64,000 bases of DNA from Melastoma dodecandrum (lineage: Eukaryota; Streptophyta; Magnoliopsida; Myrtales; Melastomataceae), in contig JARUPY010000481.1 of assembly GCA_029817715.1 (NCBI GenBank), forward strand, positions 62,001 through 126,000. The letters run 5' to 3'. The position numbers and the translations under genes are program-made. Shown here one piece after another: positions 47,655 to 60,153 of the stretch. A model generated the notes under the pieces. That model searched no databases, was not told the origin of the DNA, and saw only the letters and a program-made list of their open reading frames with translations. Numbering within the stretch: position 1 is the stretch's first letter; every line of letters begins with the position of its first letter.

Positions 47655-50600
47655 GTGCAAACGAGAGGGACCCGAATGTCAAATGTAGAACTCCAATTTT
47701 GAATAGTTCGGGAAGCATTTGGAGATCATTTAGGCTTCGGAAAATGCAAGTTCGGAAGCATCAATGTACGGAGCATGCGGGATGCACAACCTTGCGTAAG
47801 TTGTGCGCGGGGTTCCTCATTGTGCAAACGAAAGGGACCCGAATGCCAAATGTAGAACTCCAATTTTGAATAGTTTGGGAAGCATTTGGGGATCATTTAG
47901 GCTTCGGAAAATGCAATTTCGGAAGCACCAAGGTACGGAGCATGCGGAATGCACAACCTTGCGTAAGTTGTGCCCGGGGTTCCTCATTGTGCAACGAAAG
48001 GGACCCGAATGTCAAATGTAGAACTCCAATTTTGAATAGTTTGGGAAGCATTTGGGGATCATTTCGGCTTTGGAAAATGCAAGTTCGGAATCACCAAGGT
48101 ACGGAGCATGCGGGATGCACAACCTTGCATAAGTTGTGCGCGAGGTTCCTCCGTGTGCAAACGAGAGGGACCCGAATGTCAAATGTAGAACTCCAATTTT
48201 GAATAGTTTGGGAAGCATTTGGAGATCATTTTGGCTTCGGAAAATGCAAGTTCGGAAGCATCAATGTACGGAGCATGCGGGATGCACAACCTTGCGTAAG
48301 TTGTGCGCGGGGTTCCTCATTGTGCAACGAAAGGGACCCGAATGTCAAATGTAGAACTCCAATTTTGAATAGTTTGGGAAGCATTTTGGGATCATTTGGG
48401 CTTCGGAGAATGCAATTTCGGAAGCACCAAGGTACGGAGCATGCGGGATGCACAACCATGCGTAAGTTGTGCTCGGGGTTCCTCATTGTGCAAACGAAAG
48501 GGACCTGAATGCTAAATGTCGAACTCCAATTTTGAATAGTTTGGGAAGCATTTGGAGATCATTTAGGCTTCGGAAAATGCAAGTTCGGAAGCATCAATGT
48601 ACGGAGCATGCGGGATGCACAACCTTGCGTAAGTTGTGCGCGGGGTTCCTCATTGTGCAAATGAAAGGGACCCGAATGCCAAATGTAGAACTCCAATTTT
48701 GAATAGTTTGGGAAGCATTTGGGGATCATTTAGGCTTCGGAAAATGCAAGTTCGGAAGCACCAAGGTACGGAGCATGCGGGATGCACAACGTTGCGTAAG
48801 TTGTGCGCGAGGTTCCTCATTGTGCAAACGAAAGGGACCCGAATGTCAAATGTAGAACTCCAATTTTGAATAGTTTGGGAAGCATTTGGAGATCATTTAG
48901 GCTTCGGAAAATGCAAGTTCGGAAGCATCAATGTACGGAGCATGCGGGATGCACAACCTTGCGTAAGTTGTGCGCGGGGTTCCTCATTGTGCAAACGAAA
49001 GGGACCCGAATGCCAAATGTAGAACTCCAATTTTGAATAGTTTGGGAAGCATTTGGGGATCATTTTGGCTTCGGAAAATGCAATTTCGGAAGCACCAAGG
49101 TACGGAGCATGCGGGATGCACAACCTTGCGTAAGTTGTGCGCGGGGTTCCTCATTGTGCAACGAAAGGGACCCGAATGTCAAATGTAGAACTCCAATTTT
49201 GAATAGTTTGGGAAGCATTTGGGGATCATTTTGGCTTTGGAAAATGCAAGTTCGGAATCACCAAGGTACGGAGCATGCGGGATGCACAACCTTGCATAAG
49301 TTGTGCGCGAGGTTCCTCCGTGTGCAAACGAGAGGGACCCGAATGTCAAATGTAGAACTCCAATTTTGAATAGTTTGGGAAGCATTTGGAGATCATTTTG
49401 GCTTCGGAAAATGCAAGTTCGGAAGCATCAATGTACGGAGCATGCGGGATGCACAACCTTGCGTAAGTTGTGCGCGGGGTTCCTCATTGTGCAAACGAAA
49501 GGGACCCGAATGTCAAATGTAGAACTCCAATTTTGAATAGTTTGGGAAGCATTTGGGGATCATTTGGGCTTCGGAAAATGCAATTTCGGAAGCACCAAGG
49601 TACGGAGCATGCGGGATGCACAACCATGCGTAAGTTGTGCGCGGGGTTCCTCATTGTGCAAACGAAAGGGACCCGAATGCTAAATGTAGAACTCCAATTT
49701 TGAATAGTTTGGGAAGCATTTGGAGATCATTTAGGCTTCGGAAAATGCAAGTTCGGAAGCATCAATGTACGGAGCATGCGGGATGCACAACCTTGCGTAA
49801 GTTGTGCGCGGGGTTCCTCATTGTGCAAACGAAAGGGACCCGAATGTCAAATGTAGAACTCCAATTTTGAATAGTTTGGGAAGCATTTGGGGATCATTTA
49901 GGCTTCGGAAAATGCAAGTTCGGAAGCATCAAGGTACGGAGCATGCGGGATGCACAACCTTGCATAAGTTGTGCGCGAGGTTCCTCCGTGTGCAAACGAG
50001 AGGGACCCGAATGTCAAATGTAGAACTCCAATTTTGAATAGTTTGGGAAGCATTTGGAGATCATTTAGGCTTCGGAAAATGCAAGTTCGGAAGCATCAAT
50101 GTACGGAGCATGCGGGATGCACAACCTTGCGTAAGTTGTGCGCGGGGTTCCTCATTGTGCAAACGAAAGGGACCCGAATGCCAAATGTAGAACTCTAATT
50201 TTGAATAGTTTGGGAAGCATTTGGGGATCATTTTGGCTTCGGAAAATGCAATTTCGGAAGCACCAAGGTACGGAGCATGCGGAATGCACAACCTTGCGTA
50301 AGTTGTGCGCGGGGTTCCTCATTGTGCAACGAAAGGGACCCGAATGTCAAATGTAGAACTCCAATTTTGAATAGTTTGGGAAGCATTTGGGGATCATTTT
50401 GGCTTTGGAAAATGCAAGTTCGGAATCACCAAGGTACGGAGCATGCGGGATGCACAACCTTGCATAAGTTGTGCGCGAGGTTCCTCCGTGTGCAAACGAG
50501 AGGGACCCGAATGTCAAATGTAGAACTCCAATTTTGAATAGTTTGGGAAGCATTTGGAGATCATTTTGGCTTCGGAAAATGCAAGTTCGGAAGCATCAAT

Positions 50601-51156
50601 GTACGGAGCATGCGGGATGCACAACCTTGCGTAAGTTGTGCGCGGGGTTCCTCATTGTGCAACGAAAGGGACCCGAATGTCAAATGTAGAACTCCAATTT
50701 TGAATAGTTTGGGAAGCATTTGGGGATCATTTGGGCTTCGGAGAATGCAATTTCGGAAGCACCAAGGTACGGAGCATGCGGGATGCACAACCATGCGTAA
50801 GTTGTGCGCGGGGTTCCTCATTGTGCAAACGAAAGGGACCCGAATGCTAAATGTAGAACTCCAATTTTGAATAGTTTGGGAAGCATTTGGAGATCATTTA
50901 GGCTTCGGAAAATGCAAGTTCGGAAGCATCAATGTACGGAGCATGCGGGATGCACAACCTTGCGTAAGTTGTGCGCGGGGTTCCTCATTGTGCAAATGAA
51001 AGGGACCCAAATGCCAAATGTAGAACTCCAATTTTGAATAGTTTGGGAAGCATTTGGGGATCATTTAGGCTTCGGAAAATGCAAGTTCGGAAGCACCAAT
51101 GTACGGAGCATGCGGGATGCACAACCTTGCGTAAGTTGTGCGCGGGGTTCCTCATT
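47655..51156 (+). repeat. 1167-bp heptameric HOR, three copies (first block)
   Basis: Copies start at 47655, 48822 and 49990 (lengths 1167, 1168 and 1167). Monomer order in each: (1) tttggagatcattta with catcaatg; (2) atgcc with gcaatttcgg; (3) one-A deletion, gctttggaaa, aatcacc, gcataag; (4) tttggagatcattttgg, catcaatg; (5) catttggg, cggagaatgc or cggaaaatgc with gcaatttcgg, and ccatgcg loop; (6) atgct with tttggagatc and catcaatg; (7) atgcc (atgtc in copy 2) with gcaagttcgg. The boundary monomer of copy 2 carries 'cattgtgcaaacgaaag' instead of 'ccgtgtgcaaacgagag', and copy 3 ends with caccaatg. The order is the trimer followed by four extra monomers. Confidence 0.8.
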
Positions 51157-51823
51157 GTGCAACGAAAGGGACCCGAATGTCAAATGTAGAACTCCAATTT
51201 TGAATAGTTTGGGAAGCATTTGGGGATCATTTGGGCTTCGGAAAATGCAAGTTCGGAAGCACCAAGGTACGGAGCATGCGGGATGCACAACCTTGCGTAA
51301 GTTGTGCGCGGGGTTCCTCATTGTGAAAACGAAAGGGACCCGAATGTCAAATGTAGAACTCCAATTTTGAATAGTTTGGGAAGCATTTGGGGATCATTTA
51401 GGCTTCGGAAAATGCAATTTCGGAAGCACCAAGGTACGGAGCATGCGGGATGCACAACCTTGCGTAAGTTGTGCGCGGGGTTCCTCATTGTGCAAACGAA
51501 AGGGACCCGAATGTCAAATGTAGAACTCCAATTTTGAATAGTTTGGGAAGCATTTGGGGATCATTTGGACTTCGGAAAATGCAAGTTCGGAAGCACCAAG
51601 GAACGGAGCATGCGGGATGCACAACCTTGCGTAAGTTGTGCACGAGGTTCCTCATGGTGCAAACGAGAGGGACCCGAATGTCAAATGTAGAACTCCAATT
51701 TTGAATAGTTTGGGAAGCATTTGGGGATCATTTTGGCTTTGGAAAATGCAAGTTCGGAATCACCAAGGTACGGAGCATGCGGGATGCACAACCTTGCATA
51801 AGTTGTGCGCGAGGTTCCTCCGT

Positions 51824-53156
51824 GTGCAAACGAGAGGGACCCGAATGTCAAATGTAGAACTCCAATTTTGAATAGTTTGGGAAGCATTTGGAGATCATTT
51901 AGGCTTCGGAAAATGCAAGTTCGGAAGCATCAATGTACGGAGCATGCGGGATGCACAACCTTGCGTAAGTTGTGCGCGGGGTTCCTCATTGTGCAAACGA
52001 AAGGGACCCGAATGCCAAATGTAGAACTCCAATTTTGAATAGTTTGGGAAGCATTTGGGGATCATTTAGGCTTCGGAAAATGCAATTTCGGAAGCACCAA
52101 GGTACGGAGCATGCGGGATGCACAACCTTGCGTAAGTTGTGCGCGGGGTTCCTCATTGTGCAACGAAAGGGACCCGAATGTCAAATGTAGAACTCCAATT
52201 TTGAATAGTTTGGGAAGCATTTGGGGATCATTTCGGCTTTGGAAAATGCAAGTTCGGAATCACCAAGGTACGGAGCATGCGGGATGCACAACCTTGCATA
52301 AGTTGTGCGCGAGGTTCCTCCGTGTGCAAACGAGAGGGACCCGAATGTCAAATGTAGAACTCCAATTTTGAATAGTTTGGGAAGCATTTGGAGATCATTT
52401 AGGCTTCGGAAAATGCAAGTTCGGAAGCATCAATGTACGGAGCATGCGGGATGCACAACCTTGCGTAAGTTGTGCGCGGGGTTCCTCATTGTGCAACGAA
52501 AGGGACCCGAATGTCAAATGTAGAACTCCAATTTTGAATAGTTTGGGAAGCATTTTGGGATCATTTGGGCTTCGGAGAATGCAATTTCGGAAGCACCAAG
52601 GTACGGAGCATGCGGGATGCACAACCATGCGTAAGTTGTGCGCGGGGTTCCTCATTGTGCAAACGAAAGGGACCCGAATGCTAAATGTAGAACTCCAATT
52701 TTGAATAGTTTGGGAAGCATTTGGAGATCATTTAGGCTTCGGAAAATGCAAGTTCGGAAGCATCAATGTACGGAGCATGCGGGATGCACAACCTTGCGTA
52801 AGTTGTGCGCGGGGTTCCTCATTGTGCAAATGAAAGGGACCCGAATGTCAAATGTAGAACTCTCATTTTGAATAGTTTTGGAAGCATTTGGGGATCATTT
52901 AGGCTTCGGAAAATGCAATTTCGGAAGCACCAAGGTACGGAGCATGCGGGATGCACAACCTTGCGTAAGTTGTGCGCGGGGTTCCTCATTGTGCAACGAA
53001 AGGGACCCGAATGTCAAATGTAGAACTCCAATTTTGAATAGTTTGGGAAGCATTTGGGGATCATTTCGGCTTTGGAAAATGCAAGTTCGGAATCACCAAG
53101 GTACGGAGCATGCGGGATGCACAACCTTGCATAAGTTGTGCGCGAGGTTCCTCCGT
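51824..53156 (+). repeat. 1333-bp octameric HOR variant
   Basis: This copy follows the heptamer order for its first six monomers, then has 'gtgcaaatg', aactctcatt, gttttgg and gcaatttcgg (monomer 7). An added one-A-deletion monomer with gctttggaaa and aatcacc (monomer 8) precedes the next type 1 start at 53157. Length is 1333 bp, about one monomer longer than the heptamer. The fourth monomer has catttagg where the heptamer copies have cattttgg. It lies directly before the second heptamer block, so heptamer and octamer forms are neighbours. Confidence 0.75.
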
Positions 53157-56100
53157 GTGCAAACGAGAGGGACCCGAATGTCAAATGTAGAACTCCAATT
53201 TTGAATAGTTTGGGAAGCATTTGGAGATCATTTAGGCTTCGGAAAATGCAAGTTCGGAAGCATCAATGTACGGAGCATGCGGGATGCACAACCTTGCGTA
53301 AGTTGTGCGCGGGGTTCCTCATTGTGCAAACGAAAGGGACCCGAATGCCAAATGTAGAACTCTAATTTTGAATAGTTTGGGAAGCATTTGGGGATCATTT
53401 TGGCTTCGGAAAATGCAATTTCGGAAGCACCAAGGTACGGAGCATGCGGAATGCACAACCTTGCGTAAGTTGTGCGCGGGGTTCCTCATTGTGCAACGAA
53501 AGGGACCCGAATGTCAAATGTAGAACTCCAATTTTGAATAGTTTGGGAAGCATTTGGGGATCATTTTGGCTTTGGAAAATGCAAGTTCGGAATCACCAAG
53601 GTACGGAGCATGCGGGATGCACAACCTTGCATAAGTTGTGCGCGAGGTTCCTCCGTGTGCAAACGAGAGGGACCCGAATGTCAAATGTAGAACTCCAATT
53701 TTGAATAGTTTGGGAAGCATTTGGAGATCATTTTGGCTTCGGAAAATGCAAGTTCGGAAGCATCAATGTACGGAGCATGCGGGATGCACAACCTTGCGTA
53801 AGTTGTGCGCGGGGTTCCTCATTGTGCAACGAAAGGGACCCGAATGTCAAATGTAGAACTCCAATTTTGAATAGTTTGGGAAGCATTTGGGGATCATTTG
53901 GGCTTCGGAAAATGCAATTTCGGAAGCACCAAGGTACGGAGCATGCGGGATGCACAACCTTGCGTAAGTTGTGCGCGGGGTTCCTCATTGTGCAAACGAA
54001 AGGGACCCGAATGCTAAATGTAGAACTCCAATTTTGAATAGTTTGGGAAGCATTTGGAGATCATTTAGGCTTCGGAAAATGCAAGTTCGGAAGCATCAAT
54101 GTACGGAGCATGCGGGATGCACAACCTTGCGTAAGTTGTGCGCGGGGTTCCTCATTGTGCAAACGAAAGGGACCCGAATGCCAAATGTAGAACTCCAATT
54201 TTGAATAGTTTGGGAAGCATTTGGGGATCATTTAGGCTTCGGAAAATGCAAGTTCGGAAGCACCAATGTACGGAGCATGCGGGATGCACAACCTTGCATA
54301 AGTTGTGCGCGAGGTTCCTCCTTGTGCAAACGAAAGGGACCCGAATGTCAAATGTAGAACTCCAATTTTGAATAGTTTGGGAAGCATTTGGAGATCATTT
54401 AGGCTTCGGAAAATGCAAGTTCGGAAGCATCAATGTACGGAGCATGCGGGATGCACAACCTTGCGTAAGTTGTGCGCGGGGTTCCTCATTGTGCAAACGA
54501 AAGGGACCCGAATGCCAAATGTAGAACTCCAATTTTGAATAGTTTGGGAAGCATTTGGGGATCATTTTGGCTTCGGAAAATGCAATTTCGGAAGCACCAA
54601 GGTACGGAGCATGCGGGATGCACAACCTTGCGTAAGTTGTGCGCGGGGTTCCTCATTGTGCAACGAAAGGGACCCGAATGTCAAATGTAGAACTCCAATT
54701 TTGAATAGTTTGGGAAGCATTTGGGGATCATTTTGGCTTTGGAAAATGCAAGTTCGGAATCACCAAGGTACGGAGCATGCGGGATGCACAACCTTGCATA
54801 AGTTGTGCGCGAGGTTCCTCCGTGTGCAAACGAGAGGGACCCGAATGTCAAATGTAGAACTCCAATTTTGAATAGTTTGGGAAGCATTTGGAGATCATTT
54901 TGGCTTCGGAAAATGCAAGTTCGGAAGCATCAATGTACGGAGCATGCGGGATGCACAACCTTGCGTAAGTTGTGCGCGGGGTTCCTCATTGTGCAACGAA
55001 AGGGACCCGAATGTCAAATGTACAACTCCAATTTCGAATAGTTTGGGAAGCATTTTGGGATCATTTGGGCTTCGGAGAATGCAATTTCGGAAGCACCAAG
55101 GTACGGAGCATGCGGGATGCACAACCATGCGTAAGTTGTGCGCGGGGTTCCTCATTGTGCAAACGAAAGGGACCCGAATGCTAAATGTAGAACTCCAATT
55201 TTGAATAGTTTGGGAAGCATTTGGAGATCATTTAGGCTTCGGAAAATGCAAGTTCGGAAGCATCAATGTACGGAGCATGCGGGATGCACAACCTTGCGTA
55301 AGTTGTGCGCGGGGTTCCTCATTGTGCAAATGAAAGGGACCCAAATGCCAAATGTAGAACTCCAATTTTGAATAGTTTGGGAAGCATTTGGGGATCATTT
55401 AGGCTTCGGAAAATGCAAGTTCGGAAGCACCAAGGTACGGAGCATGCGGGATGCACAACCTTGCGTAAGTTGTGCGCGAGGTTCCTCATTGTGCAAACGA
55501 AAGGGACCCGAATGTCAAATGTAGAACTCCAATTTTGAATAGTTTGGGAAGCATTTGGAGATCATTTAGGCTTCGGAAAATGCAAGTTCGGAAGCATCAA
55601 TGTACGGAGCATGCGGGATGCACAACCTTGCGTAAGTTGTGCGCGGGGTTCCTCATTGTGCAAACGAAAGGGACCCGAATGCCAAATGTAGAACTCCAAT
55701 TTTGAATAGTTTGGGAAGCATTTGGGGATCATTTTGGCTTCGGAAAATGCAATTTCGGAAGCACCAAGGTACGGAGCATGCGGGATGCACAACCTTGCGT
55801 AAGTTGTGCGCGGGGTTCCTCATTGTGCAACGAAAGGGACCCGAATGTCAAATGTAGAACTCCAATTTTGAATAGTTTGGGAAGCATTTGGAGATCATTT
55901 TGGCTTCGGAAAATGCAAGTTCGGAATCACCAAGGTACGGAGCATGCGGGATGCACAACCTTGCATAAGTTGTGCGCGAGGTTCCTCCGTGTGCAAACGA
56001 GAGGGACCCGAATGTCAAATGTAGAACTCCAATTTTGAATAGTTTGGGAAGCATTTGGAGATCATTTTGGCTTCGGAAAATGCAAGTTCGGAAGCATCAA

Positions 56101-56658
56101 TGTACGGAGCATGCGGGATGCACAACCTTGCGTAAGTTGTGCGCGGGGTTCCTCATTGTGCAAACGAAAGGGACCCGAATGTCAAATGTAGAACTCCAAT
56201 TTTGAATAGTTTGGGAAGCATTTGGGGATCATTTGGGCTTCGGAAAATGCAATTTCGGAAGCACCAAGGTACGGAGCATGCGGGATGCACAACCTTGCGT
56301 AAGTTGTGCGCGGGGTTCCTCATTGTGCAAACGAAAGGGACCCGAATGCTAAATGTAGAACTCCAATTTTGAATAGTTTGGGAAGCATTTGGAGATCATT
56401 TAGGCTTCGGAAAATGCAAGTTCGGAAGCATCAATGTACGGAGCATGCGGGATGCACAACCTTGCGTAAGTTGTGCGCGGGGTTCCTCATTGTGCAAATG
56501 AAAGGGACCCAAATGCCAAATGTAGAACTCCAATTTTGAATAGTTTGGGAAGCATTTGGGGATCATTTAGGCTTCGGAAAATGCAAGTTCGGAAGCACCA
56601 AGGTACGGAGCATGCGGGATGCACAACCTTGCGTAAGTTGTGCGCGGGGTTCCTCATT
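53157..56658 (+). repeat. 1167-bp heptameric HOR, three copies (second block)
   Basis: Copies start at 53157, 54324 and 55491 (1167, 1167 and 1168 bp), and a one-A-deletion monomer begins at 56659. The seven-monomer order is that of 47655-51156. Small differences mark copies: aactctaatt and gcggaatgc in monomer 2 of copy 1 only; cggagaatgc with ccatgcg in monomer 5 of copy 2 but cggaaaatgc with ccttgcg in copies 1 and 3; 'gtgcaaatg' with acccaaatg in monomer 7 of copies 2 and 3. Copy 3 has tttggagatc in monomer 3. Because neighbouring copies mix markers, exchange among copies after duplication is likely. Confidence 0.8.
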
Positions 56659-56991
56659 GTGCAACGAAAGGGACCCGAATGTCAAATGTAGAACTCCAAT
56701 TTTGAATAGTTTGGGAAGCATTTGGGGATCATTTGGGCTTCGGAAAATGCAATTTCGGAAGCACCAAGGTACGGAGCATGCGGGATGCACAACCTTGCGT
56801 AAGTTGTGCGCGGGGTTCCTCATTGTGCAAACGAAAGGGACCCGAATGTCAAATGTAGAACTCCAATTTTGAATAGTTTGGGAAGCATTTGGGGATCATT
56901 TAGGCTTCGGAAAATGCAAGTTCGGAAGCACCAAGGTACGGAGCATGCGGGATGCACAACCTTGCGTAAGTTGTGCGCGGGGTTCCTCATT

Positions 56992-57154
56992 GTGCAAACG
57001 AAAGGGACCCGAATGTCAAATGTAGAACTCCAATTTTGAATAGTTTGGGAAGCATTTGGGGATCATTTGGGCTTCGGAGAATGCAATTTCGGAAGCACCA
57101 AGGTACGGAGCATGCGGGATGCACAACCATGCGTAAGTTGTGCGCTTCCTCATT
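56992..57154 (+). repeat. 163-bp monomer with 4-bp deletion, copy 6
   Basis: Same marker set as copy 5 (catttggg, cggagaatgc, gcaatttcgg, ccatgcg, 'gcgcttcctc') but with 'gaaaggg' at the start. It is followed by atgct and then by a monomer starting 'gtgcaaatg' with acccaaatg, the order seen in the heptamer. Confidence 0.85.
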
Positions 57155-58820
57155 GTGCAAACGAAAGGGACCCGAATGCTAAATGTAGAACTCCAATTTT
57201 GAATAGTTTGGGAAGCATTTGGAGATCATTTAGGCTTCGGAAAATGCAAGTTCGGAAGCATCAATGTACGGAGCATGCGGGATGCACAACCTTGCGTAAG
57301 TTGTGCGCGGGGTTCCTCATTGTGCAAATGAAAGGGACCCAAATGCCAAATGTAGAACTCCAATTTTGAATAGTTTGGGAAGCATTTGGGGATCATTTAG
57401 GCTTCGGAAAATGCAATTTCGGAAGCACCAAGGTACGGAGCATGCGGGATGCACAACCTTGCGTAAGTTGTGCGCGAGGTTCCTCATTGTGCAACGAAAG
57501 GGACCCGAATGTCAAATGTAGAACTCCAATTTTGAATAGTTTGGGAAGCATTTGGAGATCATTTCGGCTTTGGAAAATGCAAGTTCGGAATCACCAAGGT
57601 ACGGAGCATGCGGGATGCACAACCTTGCATAAGTTGTGCGCGAGGTTCCTCCTTGTGCAAACGAGAGGGACCCGAATGTCAAATGTAGAACTCCAATTTT
57701 GAATAGTTTGGGAAGCATTTGGAGATCATTTAGGCTTCGGAAAATGCAAGTTCGGAAGCATCAATGTACGGAGCATGCGGGATGCACAACCTTGCGTAAG
57801 TTGTGCGCGGGGTTCCTCATTGTGCAAACGAAAGGGACCCGAATGCCAAATGTAGAACTCCAATTTTGAATAGTTTGGGAAGCATTTGGGGATCATTTAG
57901 GCTTCGGAAAATGCAATTTCGGAAGCACCAAGGTACGGAGCATGCGGGATGCACAACCTTGCGTAAGTTGTGCGCGGGGTTCCTCATTGTGCAACGAAAG
58001 GGACCCGAATGTCAAATGTAGAACTCCAATTTTGAATAGTTTGGGAAGCATTTGGGGATCATTTCGGCTTTGGAAAATGCAAGTTCGGAATCACCAAGGT
58101 ACGGAGCATGCGGGATGCACAACCTTGCATAAGTTGTGCGCGAGGTTCCTCATTGTGCAAACGAAAGGGACCCGAATGCCAAATGTAGAACTCCAATTTT
58201 GAATAGTTTGGGAAGCATTTGGAGATCATTTAGGCTTCGGAAAATGCAAGTTCGGAAGCATCAATGTACGGAGCATGCGGGATGCACAACCTTGCGTAAG
58301 TTGTGCGCGGGGTTCCTCATTGTGCAACGAAAGGGACCCGAATGTCAAATGTAGAACTCCAATTTTGAATAGTTTGGGAAGCATTTGGGGATCATTTGGG
58401 CTTCGGAAAATGCAATTTCGGAAGCACCAAGGTACGGAGCATGCGGGATGCACAACCTTGCGTAAGTTGTGCGCGGGGTTCCTCATTGTGCAAACGAAAG
58501 GGACCCGAATGCTAAATGTAGAACTCCAATTTTGAATAGTTTGGGAAGCATTTGGAGATCATTTAGGCTTCGGAAAATGCAATTTCGGAAGCATCAATGT
58601 ACGGAGCATGCGGGATGCACAACCTTGCGTAAGTTGTGCGCGGGGTTCCTCATTGTGCAACGAAAGGGACCCGAATGTCAAATGTAGAACTCCAATTTTG
58701 AATAGTTTGGGAAGCATTTGGGGATCATTTCGGCTTTGGAAAATGCAAGTTCGGAATCACCAAGGTACGGAGCATGCGGGATGCACAACCTTGCATAAGT
58801 TGTGCGCGAGGTTCCTCCGT

Positions 58821-60153
58821 GTGCAAACGAGAGGGACCCGAATGTCAAATGTAGAACTCCAATTTTGAATAGTTTGGGAAGCATTTGGAGATCATTTAGG
58901 CTTCGGAAAATGCAAGTTCGGAAGCATCAATGTACGGAGCATGCGGGATGCACAACCTTGCGTAAGTTGTGCGCGGGGTTCCTCATTGTGCAAACGAAAG
59001 GGACCCGAATGCCAAATGTAGAACTCCAATTTTGAATAGTTTGGGAAGCATTTGGGGATCATTTAGGCTTCGGAAAATGCAATTTCGGAAGCACCAAGGT
59101 ACGGAGCATGCGGAATGCACAACCTTGCGTAAGTTGTGCGCGGGGTTCCTCATTGTGCAACGAAAGGGACCCGAATGTCAAATGTAGAACTCCAATTTTG
59201 AATAGTTTGGGAAGCATTTGGGGATCATTTCGGCTTTGGAAAATGCAAGTTCGGAATCACCAAGGTACGGAGCATGCGGGATGCACAACCTTGCATAAGT
59301 TGTGCGCGAGGTTCCTCCGTGTGCAAACGAGAGGGACCCGAATGTCAAATGTAGAACTCCAATTTTGAATAGTTCGGGAAGCATTTGGAGATCATTTAGG
59401 CTTCGGAAAATGCAAGTTCGGAAGCATCAATGTACGGAGCATGCGGGATGCACAACCTTGCGTAAGTTGTGCGCGGGGTTCCTCATTGTGCAACGAAAGG
59501 GACCCGAATGTCAAATGTAGAACTCCAATTTTGAATAGTTTGGGAAGCATTTTGGGATCATTTGGGCTTCGGAGAATGCAATTTCGGAAGCACCAAGGTA
59601 CGGAGCATGCGGGATGCACAACCATGCGTAAGTTGTGCGCGGGGTTCCTCATTGTGCAAACGAAAGGGACCCGAATGCTAAATGTAGAACTCCAATTTTG
59701 AATAGTTTGGGAAGCATTTGGAGATCATTTAGGCTTCGGAAAATGCAAGTTCGGAAGCATCAATGTACGGAGCATGCGGGATGCACAACCTTGCGTATGT
59801 TGTGCGCCGGGTTCCTCATTGTGCAAATGAAAGGGACCCGAATGCCAAATGTAGAACTCCAATTTTGAATTGTTTTGGAAGCATTTGGGGATCATTTAGG
59901 CTTCGGAAAATGCAATTTCGGAAGCACCAAGGTACGGAGCATGCGGAATGCACAACCTTGCGTAAGTTGTGCGCGGGGTTCCTCATTGTGCAACGAAAGG
60001 GACCCGAATGTCAAATGTAGAACTCCAATTTTGAATAGTTTGGGAAGCATTTGGGGATCATTTCGGCTTTGGAAAATGCAAGTTCGGAATCACCAAGGTA
60101 CGGAGCATGCGGGATGCACAACCTTGCATAAGTTGTGCGCGAGGTTCCTCCGT
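58821..60153 (+). repeat. 1333-bp octameric HOR, second example
   Basis: Type 1 copies start at 58821 and 60154, 1333 bp apart. The eight-monomer order matches 51824-53156: type 1, type 2, type 3, type 1-like with gttcggg, cattttggg/catttggg with cggagaatgc and ccatgcg, atgct with tttggagatc, a copy with 'gtgcaaatg' and gttttgg, then a one-A-deletion type 3. The gttttgg marker occupies the same place in both octamers (near 52874 and 59873), which supports common descent although they lie about 7 kb apart. Confidence 0.72.
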
